DNA of 21,763 bases from Frankiales bacterium (lineage in GTDB: Bacteria; Actinomycetota; Actinomycetes; Mycobacteriales; SCTD01). This document shows, in pieces, positions 14,376-21,589 of the stretch. Location: contig JAOPWK010000088.1 in assembly GCA_025965735.1 (NCBI GenBank), forward strand, positions 1 through 21,763, in the 5' to 3' direction. Within the stretch, counting starts at the first letter, position 1; each line of letters starts with the position of its first letter. A model generated the notes under the pieces. It ran no database searches, was not told where the DNA came from, and saw only the letters and a list, made by a program, of their open reading frames with translations. A program made the position numbers and the translations under genes.

Positions 14376-15203
14376 TCAGTGCCTCGTGCCGACCGCCAGG
14401 AGGTACTCCTTCTCGAACCTCGCCTGCCCAGACGACCCGAGGTTCCACCTGTCGCAGAACAGGTCCAGCGCCGCGTCGAACTCCTCTGCGCGTCCGTCCT
14501 TCGCAGCGTTCGCCCGCACAGCGATCGTCGGGCCGTAGTACGCCTTGAAGTGCTCGCCGTAGTCGCGCGCGCGGGGGAACGCCGTGATCTCCAAGGTCTC
14601 CCGCTTCAGGGTGTGGAAGTCCACCCGGTTCCCGAACAGCCCGAGCAGGTGCTCCTCACTGCCCCACAGCGGCGGCGGCTGCGCACCAGGCGGCGGCGGC
14701 GCGGAAAACGGCTTCATCGTCCGGAACAGGTCGCCCAGCATCCCTTCGGGCGTCCAGCTGAGCAGGGCGACCGTGCCTCCCGGCCGGCAGACCCGAACCA
14801 GTTCGTCGGCGGCCAGCTGGTGGTGCGGAGCGAACATCACCCCGATCGCCGACATCACGACGTCGTACGCGGCATCGTCGAACGGCAGGTGCTCGGCATC
14901 GGCCTCTATCCAGTCGATGTGCAGCCCCTGGGCGTCGGGCCGGCGCGCACCTGCTGCCAGCAGTTCCGGGGTCAGGTCGCTGGTGGTCACGTGGGCGCCG
15001 CGCTGCGCGGCAGGAATGGCCGCGTTGCCGGTGCCGGCGGCCACGTCCAGCACGCGGACCTCCGGGCCCACCCCCGCCCCCTCAGCCAAGCGTCGGCCCA
15101 CGGGGAGCAAGAAGGTGTCCACCATCAACGGGTAGTCGCCGTTCCCCCACATCGCCCGGTGCTTGGCCTTGAGCTCGCTGTCCACGGCTACGTCGATCGT
15201 CAT
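14376..15203 (-). CDS. Class I SAM-dependent methyltransferase (UbiE-like)
   Basis: The 275-residue protein has the class I methyltransferase core: motif I VLDVAAGTGNAA (residues 51-62) binding S-adenosylmethionine, the acidic loop TSDLTPELL after strand 2, IEADAEHLPFDDAAYDVV (motif II), and ELVRVCRPGGTVALLSW (motif III). This arrangement is nearest to the UbiE/COQ5-like small-molecule methyltransferases. The acceptor is not predictable; a proline-rich loop APPPPGAQPPP near the middle is specific to this protein. The ATG ending at 15203 has a GGGAGG ribosome binding site about 9 nt upstream, and the long open frame further upstream is antisense to the histidine kinase. It is the first gene of a probable two-gene operon with the LuxR regulator and is divergent from the two-component system. 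Confidence 0.93.
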   Translation of the reverse strand: MTIDVAVDSELKAKHRAMWGNGDYPLMVDTFLLPVGRRLAEGAGVGPEVRVLDVAAGTGNAAIPAAQRGAHVTTSDLTPELLAAGARRPDAQGLHIDWIEADAEHLPFDDAAYDVVMSAIGVMFAPHHQLAADELVRVCRPGGTVALLSWTPEGMLGDLFRTMKPFSAPPPPGAQPPPLWGSEEHLLGLFGNRVDFHTLKRETLEITAFPRARDYGEHFKAYYGPTIAVRANAAKDGRAEEFDAALDLFCDRWNLGSSGQARFEKEYLLAVGTRH

Positions 15204-15290
15204 CGCCAGTCCCCTCCCGTGGCCGCCCGTCCGGACCGCCTGGACCGAACCTCTACCGGCGGGCTGACCGGAACAAGGGGAGGAATCCCC

Positions 15291-15356
15291 ATGTTCGCGT
15301 CGGGAACAGGGCTCGACGAGGCTCAGGCGTTGAAAGCGGGCAGCGCCGGCCGGTGA
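15291..15356 (+). CDS. Possible 21-residue leader ORF before the histidine kinase
   Basis: ATG at 15291 opens a 21-codon frame (MFASGTGLDEAQALKAGSAG plus Arg) ending in TGA at 15354-15356. It is preceded by AGGGGAGGA at about 6 nt, the strongest Shine-Dalgarno sequence in the window. The last codon and stop lie in the left arm of a perfect hairpin (15348-15370). It resembles a translated leader with an attenuator, though it contains no run of regulatory codons. It may instead be a chance frame. It sits in the 280-nt divergent region between the methyltransferase and the kinase. Confidence 0.35.
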   Translation: MFASGTGLDEAQALKAGSAGR

Positions 15357-15370
15357 CCGGCTGACCGGCC
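15348..15370 (+). promoter_or_regulatory. Hairpin overlapping the stop of the short ORF; attenuator or terminator
   Basis: GGCCGGT (15348-15354), a 9-nt loop, and ACCGGCC (15364-15370) form a perfect 7-bp stem. The TGA of the upstream 21-codon ORF starts in the left arm, so a ribosome at the stop would melt the stem. No U-tract follows. A regulatory role for the downstream kinase gene is inference. Confidence 0.4.
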
Positions 15371-15482
15371 CAGGCAGGCAGTCCGGGAGGAGGCCTCCAG
15401 GCGTTCGACCGTCGGCGGGAACGTGGCAGCGCGGCTGGTCCATCTCGATGACCTGCGGCCGTTCGTGCGCCACCATCAGCGC

Positions 15483-17480
15483 ATGCGGTGGACCGACCTG
15501 CAGCTGCGCGCCGTGGCCGTCGCGGTCACTGTCGCGGCCTTCCTGCTGACGGCGGCGGCGGCGGCGCTGCACCTGCGCTGGGACGACCAGGTGGAACTGC
15601 AGCCGCTCGCCGCCGGCGACGTCGTGCTGGCGGTGATGTACCCGGCCGCCGGTCTGCTCGTGCTCTGGCACCGGCCGCGGAACCCGGCCGGGTGGGTCCT
15701 GCTGTCGGCCGCGCTGGTGTCGGTGTCCGTCCTGTCGCACCAATGGTCGGAGATCGCGCTGGCCGAGCCCGGGTCGCTGCCGCTGGTCGGAGCGGCGATC
15801 TGGTTCAGCGCCTGGACGTTCGTGCCGTACTGGGCGCAGCCCTCGCTGCTGCCGGTCCTCTTCCCGGACGGCCGACTGCCGTCGGCGGCCTGGCGGCGGT
15901 ACCTGCAGGTCGTGCTCGGACTCCTCGCGGTCCTCGTGCTGACGGCGATGTTCAAGGCGGACGAGGACGTCGAGGGGCTGGGCGGCTCCAACCCGCTCGG
16001 TGCGTACTGGCTCTTCGAGCGGCTGCCCCCTGCCGTCGGTCCGGTCCTGCAGTACGGGAGCGGGCTGCTGCTGTGGCTGGTCTGCAGCCCGGTCGCGGTG
16101 GCCGGGCTCCTGCGCCGGCAGCGGACCGCGACCGGCGTCGAGCGCACACAGCTGCAGTGGCTGCTCCTCGGGCTCATCGGCTGCGTCGTGCTGACGGTGG
16201 GCGACTTCACGCTCGGCGAGAAGGCCGGTGAGGTGCTGTTCGCAACGGGCTTCGCGCTGGTCCCGATCAGCGTCTCGGTGGCGGTGCTGCGGCACGGCTT
16301 ATTCGACGTCGAGGTCGTGGTCAACCGGACGATCGCGTACGCCCTGCTGACCGGGACGTCGTTGCTCGCCTACGTGGTGCTCGTCGCTGTGGCGACCCGC
16401 TACGGCAGCGGCGACGGAGCAGGGCCGGTCGTCGCGGCGCTGGTCGTCGCGGCGGCAGCCAGTGGCCGGTCGCGGCTGCAGCGCCTCGTCGACCGCCGGC
16501 TGTTCGGTGCGCGGCGCGACCCGTACGCCCTGGTGCAGCAGGTGGGGGAGTCCACGGCCGCGGCCGCGGCCCCGGGGGAGGCGCTGCACGCGCTGGTGGA
16601 CGCCGTGCGAAGCGCGCTGCGCCTGCCCTTCGTGCAGGTGCTCGACGACGCCGGCGACAGCGTCAGCCGGTCGGGACAGCCGGTTGTCGGCACGCACGTC
16701 GTCCCGGTGCAGCACGCCGGACGGCGGCTCGGGACGCTGGTGGTCGGGCGCCGCAGCCGGCGGGAGCGGCTGCTGCCGGCGGAGGCGTCCGCGCTGTCCG
16801 ACGTCGCCCGGCGAGCGGGTGCGCTGCTGGCGGCTCAGCGGCTGGACCTCGACCTCGAGCGCAGCTACGCGCAGGTGCTCGAGGTCCGGGAGCAGGAGCG
16901 CCGGCGGCTGCGGCGAGACCTGCACGACGGCGTGGGGCCGTCGCTGGCGGGCGTGGCGCTGCAGCTGGAGTCCCTGTCCGCGCGCCTGTCCGAGCCGGCG
17001 CTGGCGGCTCGCGCGGACCATGCTCGCGAGCGGCTGCTGAGTGTGGTGAGCGACGTGCGTCGCCTGGTCGACGGACTGCGGCCCGAGGAGGTCGAGCAGC
17101 AGGGACTGGCCACTGCTCTGCGCCGGCTGGCTACCGACGAAGATGACCGCGTCCGCGTCGCCGTGCAGGTGGATCCGCTGCCGCTGCTGCCCAGCGAGCT
17201 GGAGGTCGCCGCTTACCGCATCGCGGGGGAGGCCGTGACCAACGCCCTCCGGCACGCGGGCGCCAGGGTGGTCCACGTCGCGGTGCGGCTTGCCGATGAC
17301 GCGCTGCTCGTCGATGTCCGCGACGACGGCGGCGGGCTGCCGGTCCCGGTCCAGCCCGGAGTCGGCCTGCAGTCGATGCAGGAGCGGGCCACGGAGCTGG
17401 GCGGGCACTGCGACGTGGGCCCGGGTACCGACGGCGGCACGAGGGTCCTCGCACGCCTGCCTCTGCAGAGGCGGCCGTGA
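15483..17480 (+). CDS. NarL-type sensor histidine kinase with multi-TM N-terminus
   Basis: The 665-residue kinase starts with about nine or ten membrane helices (roughly residues 8-327) containing the actinobacterial signature LRHGLFDVEVVVNRTIAYAL at 269-288. A GAF-like stretch follows (about 350-450), then HisKA_3 with the phospho-acceptor in RRLRRDLHDGVGPSLAGV (His481) and a HATPase domain: N-box YRIAGEAVTNALRHAGA, G1 box VRDDGGGLP, and GVGLQSMQERATELGG. It should autophosphorylate on His481 in response to a membrane or extracellular signal and pass the phosphate to the regulator encoded next, whose start overlaps its stop as GTGA. The ATG at 15483 sits just before the first TM but lacks a clear ribosome binding site; a GTG at 15423 would add 20 residues. 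The input signal is unknown. Confidence 0.93.
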   Translation: MRWTDLQLRAVAVAVTVAAFLLTAAAAALHLRWDDQVELQPLAAGDVVLAVMYPAAGLLVLWHRPRNPAGWVLLSAALVSVSVLSHQWSEIALAEPGSLPLVGAAIWFSAWTFVPYWAQPSLLPVLFPDGRLPSAAWRRYLQVVLGLLAVLVLTAMFKADEDVEGLGGSNPLGAYWLFERLPPAVGPVLQYGSGLLLWLVCSPVAVAGLLRRQRTATGVERTQLQWLLLGLIGCVVLTVGDFTLGEKAGEVLFATGFALVPISVSVAVLRHGLFDVEVVVNRTIAYALLTGTSLLAYVVLVAVATRYGSGDGAGPVVAALVVAAAASGRSRLQRLVDRRLFGARRDPYALVQQVGESTAAAAAPGEALHALVDAVRSALRLPFVQVLDDAGDSVSRSGQPVVGTHVVPVQHAGRRLGTLVVGRRSRRERLLPAEASALSDVARRAGALLAAQRLDLDLERSYAQVLEVREQERRRLRRDLHDGVGPSLAGVALQLESLSARLSEPALAARADHARERLLSVVSDVRRLVDGLRPEEVEQQGLATALRRLATDEDDRVRVAVQVDPLPLLPSELEVAAYRIAGEAVTNALRHAGARVVHVAVRLADDALLVDVRDDGGGLPVPVQPGVGLQSMQERATELGGHCDVGPGTDGGTRVLARLPLQRRP

Positions 17481-18115
17481 GCATCCGCGTCGTGGTCGCC
17501 GACGACCACCCGGTCTACCGGGAGGGCCTGGTCGCCATGCTCGCCGACCGCGGGTGCGAGGTGGTCGAGGACGTGGACAGCGGGGAGGCGGCGCTGGTGG
17601 CGGTCGCGGAGCACGACCCCGACGTGGTCCTCATGGACCTGGACATGCCCGGCCTCGGCGGGCTCGAGGCGACCCGGCGCGTGGTCGCCGAGCACCCTCG
17701 CACGGCCGTGCTGGTCGTGACGATGGACAGCGACGACGCCTCGGTGTTTGCGGCGCTGCGGGCGGGTGCCCGCGGCTACCTCGTGAAGGACGCCTCCGGA
17801 GCCGACATCGCCCGCGCGGTCGAGAGCGTGGCCCGCGGGGAGAGCGTGCTCGGCGCGCGCATCAGCGGGCAGGTGCTCGCCGCCGCGGTAGGCAGCGCGC
17901 CCACGGACGCGAAGCCGTTCCCGCAGCTCACCTCACGCGAGCTGGAGGTGCTCACCCTGGTGGCGCGCGGCTACGACAACGGCCGGGTCGGTCGCCACCT
18001 CGGGCTCAGCGAGAAGACCGTCCGCAACAACGTCTCGATCGTGCTGGCCAAGCTCGCCGTGGCCACGCGCGCCGAGGCCGTGGCCCTCGCAAGGGACCAC
18101 GGCCTCGGCGGCTGA
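17477..18115 (+). CDS. NarL/FixJ-family response regulator
   Basis: This 212-residue regulator has a complete receiver domain: acidic pocket Asp9-Asp10, phospho-acceptor Asp54 in VVLMDLDMPG, Thr82, and Lys104 in ARGYLVKDA. A LuxR-type helix-turn-helix follows at about 153-207 (LTSRELEVLTLVARGYDNGR and GLSEKTVRNNVSIVLAKL). It is the partner of the histidine kinase with which it overlaps by four bases. Phosphorylation should cause dimerisation and DNA binding. The gene directly downstream, convergent and only 16 nt away, encodes a membrane protein that is a plausible target, as are the divergent methyltransferase and LuxR genes; none of these is shown by the sequence. Confidence 0.95.
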   Translation: MSIRVVVADDHPVYREGLVAMLADRGCEVVEDVDSGEAALVAVAEHDPDVVLMDLDMPGLGGLEATRRVVAEHPRTAVLVVTMDSDDASVFAALRAGARGYLVKDASGADIARAVESVARGESVLGARISGQVLAAAVGSAPTDAKPFPQLTSRELEVLTLVARGYDNGRVGRHLGLSEKTVRNNVSIVLAKLAVATRAEAVALARDHGLGG

Positions 18116-18131
18116 CGCACCTGCTGCATGC

Positions 18132-18806
18132 TCAGCCGCGGCGCAGCGCCAGCCCCGTCGCGACGACGAGCAGCGCCAGCGGACAGATGACACCGGAGAA
18201 GCCGGTGAAGCCGAAGGCCAGCAGGAACCCGACGGGCGCAGCCAGCGCGATGCCGGCGACGACGCCGATCCAGCGCGGGACCAGGCGCTCCCGGAAGGCC
18301 ACCCAGGCCAGGCACCCCATCGCGACGGCGACGCCCCACCAGCCGGTGAAGCCCGCCAGGTCGTCCAGCAGGAAGTAGACGTACAGCTCGGAGTCCGGGT
18401 ACGCACCCTCGTTGAAGCCCCCGTCGAGGTACGACGCCAGCTGCCCCTTGATGCCGTACGCGGCGACCAGCGCGCCTGCCGAGGCGACGAGCGCCAGCGG
18501 CAGCGCTCGCAGCGCCAACGACCGCGACGGCTGCTCGTCAGCCCAACGGCGGAACCCCGCCGCGAGCATCAGCAGGCAGGCGACGGCAGCGAAGCCGGCC
18601 ATCGCCGCCAGGTGGTACGGGCCGCGCTCCAGCGAGCTGAAGGCTGCCTCGAAGCCGCCGGCCCGCTGGTCCTCGGTCACCGAGGACTGCGCAACGATGT
18701 TGGCGATCAGGCCGCTCATCCCGGCGGCCGTCCCCCACAGCGCCCAGGTGCTGCGCCGGCCCGTCGCGGTGCCTGCAACCGCGAGCTGGTCCTGCACGAT
18801 CGTCAT
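18132..18806 (-). CDS. Six-TM membrane protein, unknown function (DUF4386-like)
   Basis: The 224-residue protein has six clear hydrophobic segments: WALWGTAAGMSGLIANIVAQ, AAMAGFAAVACLLMLAAGF, ALPLALVASAGALVAAYGI, LAGFTGWWGVAVAMGCLAWV, WIGVVAGIALAAPVGFLLAF and VICPLALLVVATGLAL. The loop between TM3 and TM4 contains GGFNEGAYPDSELYVYFLLD, rich in acidic and aromatic residues. The overall shape is reminiscent of DUF4386-type membrane proteins, but I do not recognise a specific family. The ATG ending at 18806 is preceded by a GGGAG-rich stretch on the minus strand. It converges on the response regulator gene. Codon usage is strongly coding throughout. Confidence 0.8.
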   Translation of the reverse strand: MTIVQDQLAVAGTATGRRSTWALWGTAAGMSGLIANIVAQSSVTEDQRAGGFEAAFSSLERGPYHLAAMAGFAAVACLLMLAAGFRRWADEQPSRSLALRALPLALVASAGALVAAYGIKGQLASYLDGGFNEGAYPDSELYVYFLLDDLAGFTGWWGVAVAMGCLAWVAFRERLVPRWIGVVAGIALAAPVGFLLAFGFTGFSGVICPLALLVVATGLALRRG

Positions 18807-19056
18807 GACTCCCTCTCCCGGTCCGGGACCGTCCCTCGCCGTGGACATCGACAGTGACGAGCCGCCGTCCCGGGCGGCAGAGCCGCATGTCCCGACCGGC
18901 CAGGCCCTCTCCCTCGAGGGGCACCCGGACGATGAACGCGCTCGTGCGTGCCGCCGGAGCAAGCCAGATTGGCCCCCCGTCCGCTGCGCAGGTGCAGACG
19001 CGCGCGAGCCTCGCCGGCGCGGGTCACCCGGCCGGCGTGCGAACGGCCCCTCTCCC
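18807..19056. other. Intergenic stretch upstream of the six-TM gene
   Basis: No gene is supported in these 250 bases. A short perfect stem, GCCGCC (18861-18866) and GGCGGC (18873-18878), lies within it. It must contain the promoters of the six-TM protein on the minus strand and of the broken Cys-rich gene on the plus strand, but I see no clear -10/-35 pairs. Confidence 0.4.
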
Positions 19057-19060
19057 ATGA

Positions 19061-19571
19061 CGCGGATGCCTGGCGGCGCCGGCCCGGGCCGCGCGGGCAG
19101 AGCGGGAGGCGACGACGCTGGAGGACCTGCTGACTCCTCCGGCGAGGCCGTGGCTGCGCTGTTCGCGCACCCGCTTCAACCCGCTGGCCGCGACCGGCAC
19201 CCCGGCTGCCGAGGCGCGCCGGCTGACCGACCGGCTGGCCGCCGACGCCCAGAAGGCCGTGCAGCGGGCCGATCTGGTGGACCGGGCGCTGGTGGACGTG
19301 CTGCTCGGCAAGGAGCTGCGGGCAGCGGTGGCTGTGCGTTCCCGGCGCCGGAGGTGCCGGTCCAGCGCAGGGGCAGCGGCGCGCTGGCTTCCCTCGCCGC
19401 GCTGACGCTGCTCGCCCCCGCGGCGGCTACGACGTCTACGGCTACTTCCCGCCGAGCCGCGGCTACTACCGCAGCACCGGCCCGTCCTTCGGGCAGTGCC
19501 TGGCCTGCAACTGCTGCGCCAACCTGGCCTGCAACGCCTGCTGCTGCGGCTCGGAGTGCGCCAACGGCTGA
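19061..19571 (+). pseudogene. Broken gene with a C-terminal cysteine cluster, unknown family
   Basis: Three successive plus-strand frames with strongly coding GC3 join into one protein. Frame one (19061 to about 19336) reads TTLEDLLTPPARPWLRCSRT, RLTDRLAADAQKAVQRADLV and DRALVDVLLGKEL; frame two (about 19338-19415) reads PAPEVPVQRRGSGALASLAA; frame three (to 19571) reads GGYDVYGYFPPSRGYYRSTG and ends with CLACNCCANLACNACCCGSE-C and a TGA. Adding one C near 19337 and one C in the run 19415-19419 would make a single frame. The tail has nine Cys in 21 residues (19497-19559). The first part is helical and charged, and the middle resembles a short linker. No start codon fits frame one, so the N-terminus may hold another frame change or a truncation. 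I do not recognise the family. The stop is 3 nt from that of selO on the other strand. Confidence 0.65.
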
Positions 19572-19574
19572 GGG

Positions 19575-21017
19575 TCAGGTACCGCAGAAGGTGCGGTACG
19601 CCCCGAAGTCCTGCGGCGCCGGCTCGGCGTAGCGCTCCAGCCCGGCCCGCTCCTCGTAGGGCGAGCCCACCGCCTCCAGCAGCCGGTGCAGCGGCGCGAG
19701 GTCGCCCGCCGTCCCTGCCTCCAGCGCCTCCTCCACGAGGTGGTTGCGCGGGACGTACACCGGGTTGACCCGGTCCATCGCGTCCGCGTCCGGCCCGAGG
19801 GCCAGCCAACGCGCGCACCAGGCGTCGAAGCCGGCAAGGTCCAGCACCAGGCTGCGCGCGGGCTCGGCGTCGCCGCGGGCGGCCGTGCTCAGTCGCCGGA
19901 AGAACGAGGTCAGGTCGACGTGGTTGGCCTGCAGCAGCACCATCAGCTCCTGCACGAGCTCGTCCGGTGCGGAGGCCACCCCGAGCTTCGCGGACATCCC
20001 GGTGGACCAGGCGGCGGCGTACTGCGGCCGGAACCGCTCGAGGGAGGCGCTCGCCAGCGCGACGGCCTGCTCCTCGTCCTCGGCGAACAGGGGGAGCATC
20101 GCCTCCGCCAGGCGGGCGAGGTTCCACTCGGCGAGCAGCGGCTGGTTGCCGTAGGCGTAGCGGCCGGTCTCGTCGATGGAGCTGAACACCGTGGCGGGGT
20201 CGTAGGACTCCATGAACGCGCACGGCCCGTAGTCGATCGTCTCGCCGGAGATCGTCGTGTTGTCGGTGTTCATCACGCCGTGCACGAAGCCGACGAGCAT
20301 CCACTGCGCGAGCAGGTCCGCCTGTGCGGTGACCACCGCGTCGAACAGCGCGACGTAGCGGTGCTCGGCCTGCGCAGCGGCGCCGTGGTGGCGGTCGATC
20401 GCGTGGTCGGCGAGTCGCTGCAGCAGCCCGAGATCGCCTGTGGCGCGGGCGAACTGGAAGCTGCCGACGCGCAGGTGGCTGCTGGCGGTACGGGCGAGCA
20501 CCGCGCCGGGAAGCATCGTCTCACGCCGCACCGGGCGGCCCGTCGCGACGACGGCCAGCGAGCGGGTGGTCGGGATGCCGAGGGCGTGCATCCCCTCGCT
20601 GACGACGTGCTCGCGCAGCATCGGCCCGACCGCGGCGAGGCCGTCGCCGCCGCGCGCGAACGGCGTGCGCCCTGAGCCCTTGAGGTGCAGGTCGCGGACC
20701 GAGCCGTCCGAGACGGACAGCTCCCCGAGTAGCAGCGCTCGTCCGTCGCCCAGGCGCGGGTTGAAGCCGCCGAACTGGTGGCCGGCGTAGGCCTGCGCCA
20801 CCGGCGTCGCGCCCTCGGGGACGTGCAGGCCGACGAGCAGACGCACCCCCTCGGGGCTGCGCAGCCAGTCCGGGTCCAGGCCGAGCTGCTCGGCCAGCGG
20901 GACGTTCAGCACGAGCAGCTGCGGGTCGGGAGCCGGCTCGGCCTGCCACCGGACTGCCATCTCCGGCAGCTCCCGGGCGAAGCGGGTGTCCAGGCGGAGG
21001 AGGGTCGGCGCGCTCAC
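19575..21017 (-). CDS. selO: SelO/YdiU family protein adenylyltransferase
   Basis: The 480-residue protein matches the SelO (YdiU) family over its full length: PVAQAYAGHQFGGFNPRLGD, LHLKGSGRTPFARGGDG with Lys113, FVHGVMNTDNTTISGETIDY with Asn250/Asp252, and the DFG-like Asp262 in DYGP. SelO is a pseudokinase-fold enzyme that binds ATP upside down and transfers AMP to Ser, Thr or Tyr of target proteins, in bacteria linked to redox stress. In animals the third residue from the C-terminus is selenocysteine; here the end is TFCGT with Cys478 at that same place, as in many bacterial homologues. The GTG ending at 21017 begins the family N-terminus. It lies 23 nt after the stop of a broken gene on the same strand. 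The codons for the last residues form a perfect hairpin. Confidence 0.95.
   Translation of the reverse strand: MSAPTLLRLDTRFARELPEMAVRWQAEPAPDPQLLVLNVPLAEQLGLDPDWLRSPEGVRLLVGLHVPEGATPVAQAYAGHQFGGFNPRLGDGRALLLGELSVSDGSVRDLHLKGSGRTPFARGGDGLAAVGPMLREHVVSEGMHALGIPTTRSLAVVATGRPVRRETMLPGAVLARTASSHLRVGSFQFARATGDLGLLQRLADHAIDRHHGAAAQAEHRYVALFDAVVTAQADLLAQWMLVGFVHGVMNTDNTTISGETIDYGPCAFMESYDPATVFSSIDETGRYAYGNQPLLAEWNLARLAEAMLPLFAEDEEQAVALASASLERFRPQYAAAWSTGMSAKLGVASAPDELVQELMVLLQANHVDLTSFFRRLSTAARGDAEPARSLVLDLAGFDAWCARWLALGPDADAMDRVNPVYVPRNHLVEEALEAGTAGDLAPLHRLLEAVGSPYEERAGLERYAEPAPQDFGAYRTFCGT
19579..19599. terminator. Perfect hairpin at the selO 3' end
   Basis: GTACCGCA (19579-19586), loop GAAGG, and TGCGGTAC (19592-19599) form a perfect 8-bp stem within the last codons of selO and 7 nt past the stop of the convergent Cys-rich gene. 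It could end transcription in both directions. There is no T-run on either side. Confidence 0.5.
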
Positions 21018-21040
21018 CCCGACCAGGCTACGGCGCTCTC

Positions 21041-21237
21041 CTACAGCTCGTCGTGCGCCCGGCGCGGCATGGGCAGCAGCCCCGCTGACGCGCGCAGGCG
21101 CTCGGTCGTGTCGGCGGCGCGCACCGCGGCCTCGTCGGCGCGCACGAGCAGCTGGAGCGAGGCGCCCACCAGGGCGGGAGCGTCGCCGGCAGGGCCTCGG
21201 AGCGGGACGTCACGGTCAGCACGCCCGAGCCCTCCAC
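21041..21237 (-). pseudogene. Frameshifted small gene or gene end upstream of selO, unknown family
   Basis: Two minus-strand frames with very high GC3 join: EGSGVLTVTSRSEALPATLP (from a GTG ending at 21237) and LVGASLQLLVRADEAAVRAA followed by DTTERLRASAGLLPMPRRAH and a TAG at 21041-21043. The break lies at the G run 21172-21174 (a C run on the coding strand); one added C restores one frame of about 65 residues. A stop codon in frame precedes the GTG by 18 nt. It could be a complete small protein with one missing base, or the C-terminus of a larger lost gene. Its stop is 23 nt before the selO start, so the two were probably co-transcribed. I do not recognise the family. Confidence 0.45.
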
Positions 21238-21239
21238 CG

Positions 21240-21404
21240 GTCGAGCCCCCGGTCCCTAGTGCTGTGTGACCATCCGGAGCGAGTACCGCCGGGCGGCTGC
21301 GCGCTGCACCCTCCTTCCGCCAGGTCCGGCTGGATAGCGTCGAACCGGTGGAGACCACCGTCGCCGCCGGCTGGACGACCGGTCGGTTGGAGCGGCTGCA
21401 GCCG
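21240..21404. other. Non-coding filler with a dispersed intergenic repeat-like motif
   Basis: No gene is supported. The stretch around 21338-21358, GTCGAACCGGTGGAGACCACC, resembles a 'ggt-cgag-cctgt-cgagaccacc' palindromic motif that is scattered between genes in many actinobacteria; a partial copy, CACCGGTCGAGCC, lies at 21236-21248. Whether it is repeated elsewhere in this genome cannot be seen from the window. Confidence 0.3.
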
Positions 21405-21589
21405 GCGCTCCGGCGGGAAGTCCTCCAACGGCGCGACGTGCTGCAGCCCGGCCTTGTTGACCACGATGTCGGCCCCCTCCACCGGGCCGCCCGGCCCGCA
21501 CAGGCGACCGACGGCCTGCGCGTCGGCCAGGTCGACGACCACGGCCTCGCCGCTCGTGGCGGCCGCGACCTGCTCCGCGGCCGGCGCGC
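21405..21589 (-). pseudogene. Short-chain dehydrogenase (3-hydroxybutyrate dehydrogenase-like) internal fragment
   Basis: The minus strand reads AEQVAAATSGEAVVVDLADA followed by GADIVVNKAGLQHVAPLEDF and PPER. In SDR enzymes of the 3-hydroxybutyrate dehydrogenase type this segment is VD-(V/I)-LVNNAG-LQHVAP-(I/L)-E-(E/D)-FPPE, which carries the NNAG motif that stabilises the central sheet; here it is NKAG, so a key residue has changed. The N-terminal TGxxxGxG nucleotide-binding turn and the catalytic YxxxK are both absent. The fragment is about 60 residues of a normal 250 and cannot be active. Its upstream end is joined directly to a plus-strand PucR fragment at about 21590. Confidence 0.7.

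Noticed and set aside
13302..15356. 684-codon open frame on the plus strand
   Set aside because: It is antisense to the LuxR regulator and the methyltransferase. Only its last 21 codons, with their own ATG and ribosome binding site, are kept as a possible short ORF.
19575..19577. Selenocysteine use in SelO
   Set aside because: The residue at the known Sec position is encoded by TGC (Cys478). The following TGA is two codons later, at the family's normal end.
19024..20304. 426-codon minus-strand frame across selO and the Cys-rich gene
   Set aside because: The selO frame in the same place matches its family end to end. This one is rich in Arg and Ser and has no motif.
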